A DNA stretch of 64,000 nucleotides from contig OX387193.1 of the NCBI GenBank assembly GCA_947561395.2, positions 35,848,255 to 35,912,254 of the forward strand. Reading direction: 5' to 3'. The notes below the pieces were generated by a model. That model saw only the letters and a program-made list of their open reading frames with translations, did not search any database and was not told the DNA's origin. How positions within the stretch are numbered: the stretch's first letter is position 1; every line of letters starts with the position of its first letter. Positions 56,885 to 64,000 of the stretch are shown piece by piece. The stretch is from Buxus sempervirens. Lineage: Eukaryota > Streptophyta > Magnoliopsida > Buxales > Buxaceae. The translations under genes were made by a program, and so were the position numbers.

Positions 56885-58129
56885 CTATAGGAAACAGGGA
56901 AATGTTTATATTTCTGTTTAAACGTTATGTCTAATTGTTATCAGAAATTTTGACTCCTAATACTGTTCTAATCCTGAATATCTCTGTGAAGCTTAATCTT
57001 TCCAAATTTGTTTACAGGATTACTAGATGAAAGAAAATACAAGGAAGGCAGAACATGCAATACAAAGGCAAAAAGAAAGAAAATCAATATTGCATACAAA
57101 GGAGTCCTAGTTGTTCAGCAATCAAAGCAGGAATCACATACAATCAGAATACAAAGCATTGATGCGCATAACAAAGTATGGTGAATCTGGGTGGTCATGC
57201 AAATTGGAGAATTAACATGGAATCCATAGGGCAAAGATTACCCAAGGGAAAGTCATGCAAAAATCTTGGCAGTTGAAGCACCACCTTGATCGGAAGTATG
57301 CTAAAAGCAGATTGCAGGAAGAAAAGAGAGAAAAGAAAAATCCCAGCATGGTATTGGAACTAAATTCAGTTTGAAATATGCTAAAATAATCAGAAGCAAT
57401 GCACAAATGGAAAATCATGCAATCAGAAATTCAGTGGTAAAATATCACCGGCAAACAAGCCAATGTTCTCGGTCATTGTCAATTGGATGGCACGAGGTTG
57501 CACATATATTTCAGAGATTACCAAAATAGCATGCAGAGCAGGAAAACAAGCCACACAGCAATACAAGTTTTATCTAATCAAGCAATTTAGTTCGAAACAT
57601 AATGATCATGCACAAACCGAAAATCATGCAATTCAGTCAAAAATCATCACCAGCAGCATGCAGTCGATCAAACAAGGACAAATTCAATTCAACAAGAATA
57701 AAGGGGGGTTATTTCCTGGCCTACTGATACTTTTGATTAACAAAGAACAGTGGACGAACAATTGATTGCAAGAGTGAGACGAGATTGGCAGGGAGCAGGA
57801 AGTGCTGCCCAGGTGGCCGAATATCAGAGGAGGTCACCGAAGCTTGGGTGATGGCGACAGGCGATTGTTGGAGGCAAGGGTTAGGATGAAAACCCAAAAT
57901 GACGAGCTAGGGCTTGGTCGCAGCAATGAGTGAATGACGCCGGCGTCAGTGGAAGTCGTCAGAGTCGATCGAAGTTGCCGGAGAAGAAGGAAATCGAGCG
58001 TCACAGTCGAAGAAGACGGAGTCAATATCCGGTGGATTCATTCGGCAAAGAAGAGAAATGGCGAAGGGTGCAGTCGCGCGTGCAAGTTTTATAACTAGGT
58101 TGAAAGAGTAGGAGACTACTCTACAGGTC
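56885..58129. other. Unassigned region upstream of the PMD gene
   Basis: No conserved protein. 56885-57770 is AT-rich, with scattered AAATCATGCAAT-type words that recur near 57410 and 57620. 57771-58080 is richer in CG and C/T on the minus strand, with a TATAAAA at about 58088-58094 on the minus strand. It could be the promoter and untranslated exon of the PMD gene or part of a lost LTR. The expected 3' LTR of A (start TGTAGACACCCC) is not here. Confidence 0.45.
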
Positions 58130-58317
58130 CTCGATCTACAACAATTTTGATCTTAACAATATGGAAACATACACACAGAATTTATACGAGGAAACCTGAA
58201 TCCAGATCCAGGAAAAACCTCGAGTCTATATGAGGCAACTAACCCTTAGAATCTCTACTATTAAATGAAAAGCAATTACAAAGGAAAACACACTTAACCT
58301 TTACAATTGAACTCACT

Positions 58318-58485
58318 CAACAGTAATCCACAGCTCGAATCCACGAACTATAACACAACTTGAATCCACAAGTCAACAACAATCCACAGCTCGAATCCAC
58401 GAACTGTATCACAACTTGAATCCACAAGTCAACAGCAATCCACAGCTCGAATCCACGAACTGTAACACAACTTGAATCCACAAGC
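58318..58485 (-). repeat. Three 56-bp tandem units in the copia-type LTR
   Basis: Units start at 58318, 58374 and 58430. Each holds ATCCACAGCTCGAATCCACG and CAACTTGAATCCACAAG. They differ at a few bases only. Confidence 0.92.
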
Positions 58486-58978
58486 TGCAATTCACGATCA
58501 ATCCAGATAATAACAATCACCTCAGAGCCCACTGAGATGATCCAATGCAATAGGAATCCACCTATGCATCCATCAAGCTCGATCACCAATCCAGGAGATC
58601 ATACGATCATGTGAAGTTCCGAAATGAAGAAGAATCCTCAAACTTCAATTCCAGGAGATCTCTCTCAGATCTCCCCCTCACTCAATCACCGACTCTCTAA
58701 AGATGAATTGATTGAATCTCGAACACCTCAAGATCCAAATCGAATTGATCAAAAGAAAAAGTCATTTATAAAAAATACAGCTCGTCTATTTAAAGAAGAA
58801 AAACTCAGATCGCATCGAGCGCTGGTGGCGTCGCCTTGCGATCGGGGTAGACGGCTGGAAGCGAACTCAAGTCCCGCTCAAATCCAAATTGACCCAGTTA
58901 AGGGCGCGCTGCCAGCGCACTGCTAGCGGGATGGAACGCGGCATGTGCACAACTGATTTTTAGATTCTTCAATCTTGC

Positions 58979-59170
58979 TCTGCGCTACCAGTGGCGTGTC
59001 AGCGTCGTCTTACGACGCATGTGCGCGTTCTTTACTTTCAAAGCACTGCATGACTCATGCGCTGTCAGCGACGTATCAGCGTCGCCTTACGACGCAAGTG
59101 TGCGCTCTTTATTTTCAATGCGCTATTTCACTTATGCGCTGCCAGTGGAGTAGTAGCAGCGTTGTTCCTC
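58979..59170 (-). repeat. Imperfect 77-bp repeat, about 2.5 units
   Basis: Anchors TACGACGCA at 59011 and 59088, with CAGCGTCG before and TGCGC after each, and a diverged third copy to about 59170. CpG-rich compared with its surroundings. Confidence 0.7.
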
Positions 59171-59376
59171 GCAAGTGCCTTTACGAAATATTCTTTATTT
59201 AGAAAACCTTACATTTCCTTGAGCTACCAGCGAAGTGGTAGCTGTGTGGCAGCATCACCTTCCTCTTTACTAAATTCACAGAACTTACATTTTGATTCTT
59301 CACATCTTGAAGATTATTAGAAGATATAATTTGTCAAACATTTGCCATATAAGGAGTGTGAGTTTTCACACTTACA

Positions 59377-59387
59377 ATCTCCCCCTT
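59377..59387 (-). promoter_or_regulatory. Polypurine tract of the copia-type element
   Basis: The minus strand reads AAGGGGGAGAT, next to the LTR start TGTAAGTGTG. Confidence 0.7.
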
Positions 59388-59635
59388 GGCAAATGCCTGA
59401 CAACAAACTTAAAACAGTGCTTAATATCAAATTATGATAATATTGATTTCCATTTAAATATTCAAAACACAATGATAAGGGAGAACTTAGAATTTCATTC
59501 ATTTCCAAAAAAAAATATACATTGTTCAGAAGATATATATACTTCAACCAAAAAAATCTCCCCCTTAAACCGACTTCCAGAAAACACAAAAACAACAAAA
59601 CAAACAAAACTTGTGATCATCAACCAGCAGCATCA

Positions 59636-60946
59636 TCAACCAAAAGACTCCCCCTTTCTGGGAGGTGGTTTTGGTTCCCAAGTTCTTGAATAATGCATGT
59701 ACGCATATTGGGACCGGGAGTGTAGCCAACACAACTTGTGATCCATCTCCAACTGGGTTCTTCGAATGCTACCCAGAAAATGATCAGCTTCATTTTGCAT
59801 GCATTGCTGCGCAGCAACATCCCTTTGCACCTCTCCACATGCAAATCTACATCCTTTGCAAGCTTATCCAGCTTCTCTTGGGACTCGGATTTGAACATGC
59901 TCATCATGAGCATGTGAGCCCTTACTTCAGAATTGAAAGCCTCCTGGGAGGCTTGCATGGAATTCAACTTGTCCATGATTGCCATAGCATCAGAACTGGA
60001 CAAGGAGGATTGAGAAGAAGAAGGCTCCGAAGAAGCCAACTGAAAGGGATTCGCTCTTTTGCTTCTGGTAAGGGTGGAGGCATCAATGGGAGGTTTGGGG
60101 TGAAGGATCAATTCAATAGGATCAGGTAGGATCCCTTGGTGAATGCACAAGTAAGTGATGAAAATCCCAAAGGGAAGAGCAGAAGTCTTGGATTTCAAAT
60201 TCCTAGACTGGATGATCTGATTAAAGATTATGGAAGGGAGACAGACGCTCTCTCTGTTCCATAGAGCATGAAGGAGTCTTGCTCGAGAGTGAGAAATCTC
60301 AGAATGATGATCTGAGGGAACAAGAGAAGCACAAATGAACAGATTCAAGATCCTGAGAAGATCTTGGAGAGAGCCATGAGGAAGATAGTTTGGCTTATTT
60401 TTTATGGAGGTGGGAGCACCCTGAACAATAAGAGAAGAAATTATTGACTCCATGGGAGGATCAAAGTGAGAGGCTAGAAAGTCAAAGGAAGGAGATTCAA
60501 CAATTGGCAGTTCCAGAAGAGAGGAGATAAGTTCTTTCGAGAAGTCGAAAGAGATGCCCCGGACATAGGCTTTGACGAAGCCTTGATTTGCAAGATGAAG
60601 ATGGTGGAGGTTCGAATAGAACTCTCGAACCAGGTCTTGATAATCAAAACCATTTATCACAGCAAATTTCTTCCATCCATTGTCCGAAAACAAGGAGAAG
60701 AGCGGAGTGTCAGAGAAGGAGTCAAGCTTAATGGCCCTTTCCAAGAGGAGTGGCCTGTGCTTGAAGAAATCATTATAATCAGACAAACCATTTCCAATGA
60801 ATGGTTCAGATGAAGGTGATGGGGATGAGGGTCTCACCGGTGGAGAAGAGATAACCGGAAAGGTTCTCACTGGTGGAGAAGATGTAGCAGGAGTGGTTTT
60901 CACCGGAGGAGAAGAGGTGGAAGGAGAATCAGTCCTAGGCTTTTTC
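59636..60946 (-). pseudogene. Transposase_32-like 'putative plant transposon protein' ORF
   Basis: The minus-strand frame begins inside a Ser/Pro/Thr-rich stretch (KKKPRTDSPSTSSPPVKTTP). It continues with FVKAYVRGISFDFSKELISS, LLELPIVESPSFDF, RARLLHALWNRESVCLPSII and LPFGIFITYLCIHQGILPDP. This resembles the 'putative plant transposon protein' family found as an added ORF near the 3' end of copia-type elements; the match is from memory. The C-terminal part appears to change frame near 59835 to MQRDVAAQQCMQNEADHFLG and end at 59636. It lies 250 bp from the PPT, as an accessory ORF before the 3' LTR. Its start is joined to gag of element J (see there), so the true N-terminus is lost. The function is unknown. 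Confidence 0.7.
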
Positions 60947-61839
60947 TTGGCGAAACTTGCAGCACACTGTCCCAACAGCATTGTAAAGTATGGCTGCCCC
61001 AGTGATGAAATGAACAGAGAAGTTTGTTATTGTTCAAGGAGAGGGGGTTGAACCATATTTGCTAGTTTCATCCATCTTTTAGCGTAGTCTCTTACAGACT
61101 CATTATTTCCCTTTGACAATCTCTGTAATTCTGCCCGGGTTTGAACCGTCGAACTGTTCAAATGGTACTGTTGGATGAATACGGCAGCAAGGTCGTTCCA
61201 TGTCTTGACCTTGTGCTTGTCCAAACTTAGGAACCAAGAATATGCTGCCCCAATTAGCGATCTCTGGAAGAACTGAACCATGATCTTCTCTTCTTTCACA
61301 TATTGGCACATGTCGCCAACATACGATCGCAGGTGTATCAAAGGACAGCCAGTGCCATCGAATTTATGCAGGTTAGGACATCGGAACTTTGCTGGCAGAT
61401 GGATGTCTGGGAAAAGACACAAGCTCTCTAGTGTGGTTTCCTCACGTACTGGGTTGGGCTGGAGTTGTTTCAAGAGCTCCTCTCTCAGTGCGGCCATTTG
61501 GGCCTTACTGTCTTCCTTTATTGCAGTCAACATTTCCTCAAGTTGGGCCTTCTGTACCCCGTTCCGGTCTTGCTCTTCCTGCCCCAGCTGGACAGGCATG
61601 CATGGTTCTTGTTGTGGAGGGTGGGTGGCTATTGCTGCTAGATGCGGAAATTGGGTGTCCCGAGGTGGTAGATGAACTGTCATGGGGTCCGGCTGGGGTG
61701 GTTGCCCTTGTTGGATTTCTGGTATTTGAATCCCCGTGGCATGTGTCATGGCTACTTGTTGACTTAGATCCATTATGACTTGCTGTTCTTCAGTTCTTGG
61801 TTGTGAGGATGACGAAGTTGGAGCCACAGAAGAATTCAT
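60946..61839 (-). pseudogene. Element J gag, Tat/Ogre type, truncated
   Basis: ATG at 61839 (MNSSVAPTSSSSQPR). A Gln/Pro-rich N-terminus and a short coiled coil (VQKAQLEEMLTAIKEDSKAQ) lead into the gag domain: KFRCPNLHKFDGTGCPLIHL, VQFFQRSLIGAAYSWFLSLD, WNDLAAVFIQQYHLNSSTVQ, RLSKGNNESVRDYAKRWMKL. After LANMVQPPLLEQ a stop intervenes (about 61027). The same protein is then recognisable (LFISSLGQPYFTMLLGQCAA) until about 60946, where the Transposase_32-like ORF begins in frame. It therefore lacks the knuckle. It is closely related in layout to A's gag and to the remnant at 7442. Confidence 0.85.
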
Positions 61840-62944
61840 TTCAGTCCTTTTTCAATGCGAATGCAATGTTATGAATGGTGCATTCAATGTAAAATATTGT
61901 ACCTGTTTATCAAAAATCTCGATTAGTCTCTTTTCAATTTATGAACAAGGTGTTGTGTGTGACGAGATCATTTACACCGTGAGTGGTGCTCTAGTGCCAT
62001 GATGGGCGAAAACAAATACGAGGCGGTTCATGCATGAAAATCATAACTTCAACAAAGCATCACTGTGAACAGTGTGTGGCAAGGCAATATCCAATCAAGA
62101 GTTCTTCCTGAAAATTGCGATGTTAAAAAAAATTGCAGTTCGATCTTTCAGAGATTGAGAATCTGGAGATCATATCGTGTCTAATGGTTTTCAAAACCGT
62201 GCAACACATGCTTTATGAGTGCAAACCTCAGAAAATCATGTCACGGATAAAATCTGTACCTTGATTACAAATTCATTTGAAACCCTGTTAATGGTAGACA
62301 AATCAGGAAACACGTCCTAGACAATCCAGATCACGCCATGAATGGCATAAAGGATTTACACCGCAAGACGGGCGATTTGTTTTATGTCTGTGCAGCTAGC
62401 TCAATATAACCACGAATGACAGTTTTGTTGTGCATAGCAAAAGACAATGTTAATGTTCGTTGTGGAGACGATTCAATGTAGGCTCGGAGGCCATTTTATT
62501 GCGTGCTTTGAAAATCAATTCTGATGTGCGCCTCGAAAGGCGGCTTGATGTACGCCCGGAGGTGATTTGATGTATGCCCGGAGGCAATTTAGGTTTTGAA
62601 AACTCTTTTGTACATTTTTCAAAAACAATTCGACTAAACAGGTTGGTGTAAATGATCTCGAAGTGCATATGTTTAATGCAAGAACAAGTATATACACAGG
62701 TAAAGTGAAAGTTAAATGCTAAAAAAAACACCCACAAGTGTGTTCATGGTCCTAGAAGGGTTGGTGCCTTTCAAAGCACGACTCCTAGACATACTTGTGT
62801 AAGGAAGCACTCCTAAGTCTTAATCAACCCTTTTCTTTCATCAGTTCTTTCATCTGCCCCTGGTGTTGGACCACAACAAAAATGTTTACAACTTGCCATC
62901 AAGGGCGAAATTTACAACTTGCCATCAAGGGCCAAAGACACTCC
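61840..62944 (-). other. Leader region of element J
   Basis: No conserved protein. It contains three or four diverged copies of a unit near TTGATGTACGCCCGGAGG (about 62470-62590) and two copies of TTTACAACTTGCCATCAAGG around 62883-62930. A TGG-starting PBS candidate exists on the minus strand near 62873, but it does not resemble A's PBS and is not called. Confidence 0.5.
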
Positions 62945-64000
62945 AGCCCGCCCCGTCGGTTTGACGGGTCCCTCGGGTCTCCCTGGTTTTTGAGTCAATT
63001 TCCACCCTTTCCTAGACCAGCATGCCTCTTCTTGGGTCTGGCGGGGTCCTCTGGAGGTGTTGGCCCCTTTTATTTCATTTTTTTATCTTTTTACTTAAGT
63101 GAGGTGGGTCTGGTACAGGCCCCGTTGGAAGGCCTGTGGTTTGCCAGGTTGGGCTTGGGCCCAGTAGGGTCATTGGGTAACCCTTTTGGTTAATTTATCT
63201 AATTTAATTATTTACACATATCAAGGGCTTAGTGGGCTTGGATTTAACCCATTAGCCGGGGATCAAGTGGCCTTGGGCCCATTTGTTGAAAACGGGCCCG
63301 GTTTGGGCCGGTCTAAGGCGGGCCACTTAAGTGGTCCTAGGGGAGTCTTGGTGGGCCTATCCAGACCCATGGTCTACTAATGGGCTACAAATAGCCCAAA
63401 CAGCCTTATAGGATCGGGTAGAGATGGTTCGGGTCGAATTCGGGTCCAACCGGGTCCCAAAAGTCCATTTCAAGCTATTTCTTAATGTGCCCGTACTTTC
63501 TTTACGGGCTGGCCTTGCCCGTAAATGTAATACGGTTCAGGCCTGCCCGTATAGTGAATACGGGCATGCCCAGACCGTACTGTAAATACGGGCTTTGCCA
63601 GATTTTACAATTTTGAGCCGATTTCGGCCGGGATTGATTTGGCTGCCTTCTTGGTGGTTCCGGCGACTTCTATTGGCGTTCCCAGTGTCTTCACAGCAAC
63701 TTAAATGCCCTTTTCTTGATCATCTTCTTCTTCCACTTTCCACCTTTTCTTTCTTTTATTCTTCACGTGGCCTTTCTTTGAAAGAGAACTAAAAGAGGTA
63801 CTAGAGCTTCCTTCATTGTCTTGCCAAAGTCACGATCTCAAAGACCCATACTTACCCATGAGAGGATGATGTTGAGGAGAGGATGATTTGTACATTAAGC
63901 ATATCATTTTTACAAGAATTAAAGATATGTTATTTTAAATAACTGTTTCTTTGTTAAATCCTCAATAGAACTCTCATTTCGCCTTTTAGATGGGTACCTT
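62945..64000 (-). mobile_element. LTR 'L', probable 5' LTR of element J, runs off the window
   Basis: 62945-63100 (CCAGCCCGCCCCGTC, TTGACGGGTCCC, CTCCCTGGTTTTTGAGTCAA) matches the 3' third of LTRs G (3270-3350), F and I reversed. Orientation and position fit the 5' LTR of J, whose gag follows on the same strand. GGGCC/GGCCC-rich DNA (63100-63420) and four 28-bp hairpins follow. The exact inner border is not resolved. Confidence 0.65.
63489..63593. repeat. Four 28-bp hairpin units in LTR L
   Basis: Units start at 63489, 63517, 63545 and 63573, exactly 28 bp apart. Each has 7-base arms and a 7-base loop. Arms: GCCCGTA/TACGGGC, GCCCGTA/TACGGTT, GCCCGTA/TACGGGC, GACCGTA/TACGGGC. Loops: CTTTCTT, AATGTAA, TAGTGAA, CTGTAAA. 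Spacers are 7 bases. Confidence 0.92.

Larger units (their letters stand above)
58130..59376 (-). mobile_element. 3' LTR of a Ty1/copia-type element (left edge approximate)
   Basis: On the minus strand the start is TGTAAGTGTGAAAACTCACA, directly after the tract AAGGGGGAGAT (59387-59377), a typical copia-type PPT (AAGGGGGAGATTGT). The far end is not sharp; the R/U5-like sequence CGAGGTTTTTCCTGGATC and CTCGTATAAATTCTGTGTG lies near 58170-58225. It contains a 3 x 56 bp array and an imperfect 77-bp repeat. A matching 5' LTR is not in the window. Confidence 0.65.

Noticed and set aside
57463-57765. A 100-residue open frame upstream of the PMD gene
   Set aside because: No motif, low complexity, and no homologue elsewhere in the window.
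57834-58025. Possible host gene first exon on the minus strand
   Set aside because: CG- and Ser/Leu-rich but short, without a recognisable protein or downstream exon. Kept as unassigned.
1-64000. tRNA, rRNA, riboswitch or organelle-type sequence
   Set aside because: No cloverleaf arms with the A- and B-box pattern, rRNA signature or organelle gene was recognised while reading. A tRNAscan-SE and Infernal run would be the decisive check.

Overview
This window is plant nuclear DNA made almost entirely of nested LTR retrotransposons. I see no convincing host gene, rRNA or tRNA. The evidence is Ty3/gypsy polyproteins of two plant lineages (Tat/Ogre-like with two RNase H domains, and a Tekay/Del-like chromovirus), a Ty1/copia-type LTR with an added 'putative plant transposon protein' ORF, plant mobile domain (PMD) and DUF7745-type genes, short GT-AG introns, and long LTRs with 5-bp target-site duplications (TSDs). 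It suggests a flowering plant with a large repeat-rich genome, probably a eudicot. The sequence alone does not name the species.

Layout. 1-2249: LTR 'I', a Tat-type LTR cut by the window edge. 2250-7441: LTR 'H', a chromovirus LTR on +, interrupted by solo LTR 'G' (3083-6427, -, TSD GTGTG). 7442-8005: a gag remnant. 8006-8687: LTR fragment 'K' (-). 8688 to at least 41076, probably to about 56884: element 'A', a Tat/Ogre-like element on + with LTR, PBS, leader, gag, protease, G-patch, RT, integrase, then two genes on the opposite strand. A is split by three later events. First, element 'E' (19141 to about 34370, -), itself carrying solo LTR 'F' (26964-29727, TSD CCGAG). Second, solo LTR 'B' (35224-40566, TSD GTAGT), itself carrying related solo LTR 'C' (36500-39489, TSD GGACA). 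Third, element 'D' (45124-54944, -, TSD GTTAG), a nearly intact young chromovirus with two 2475-bp LTRs. 56885-58130 is unassigned. About 58130-60946: the 3' part of a copia-type element (LTR plus Transposase_32-like ORF, -). It is fused to 60946-61839, the gag of another Tat element 'J' (-), whose leader and probable 5' LTR 'L' fill the rest.

How the parts work together. Both large Tat-type elements (A and E) share one plan: gag-pro-RT-RH-IN on one strand, then, between integrase and 3' LTR, two intron-containing genes on the other strand, tail to tail with pol. These encode PMD or DUF7745-like proteins with coiled coils and basic, probably nuclear, tracts. Their non-coding DNA carries regular hairpin arrays: four units of exactly 39 bp, each with 9-base arms and a 7-base loop. 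In A the same array design occurs in the LTR, in the leader and just upstream of the antisense DUF7745 gene. The LTRs of related elements carry a 28-bp version. This pairing of antisense-encoded proteins with repeated hairpin sites is the best candidate here for an undescribed system, possibly an autoregulatory or anti-silencing one, but that function is inference. The chromovirus LTRs carry a different hairpin set with a constant loop and co-varying stems. An 11-bp CpG-rich minisatellite occurs in both chromovirus LTRs and a Tat-type LTR.

Most coding regions are broken. Many in-frame stops look like C-to-T changes of Gln or Arg codons, as expected for methylated, silenced DNA.
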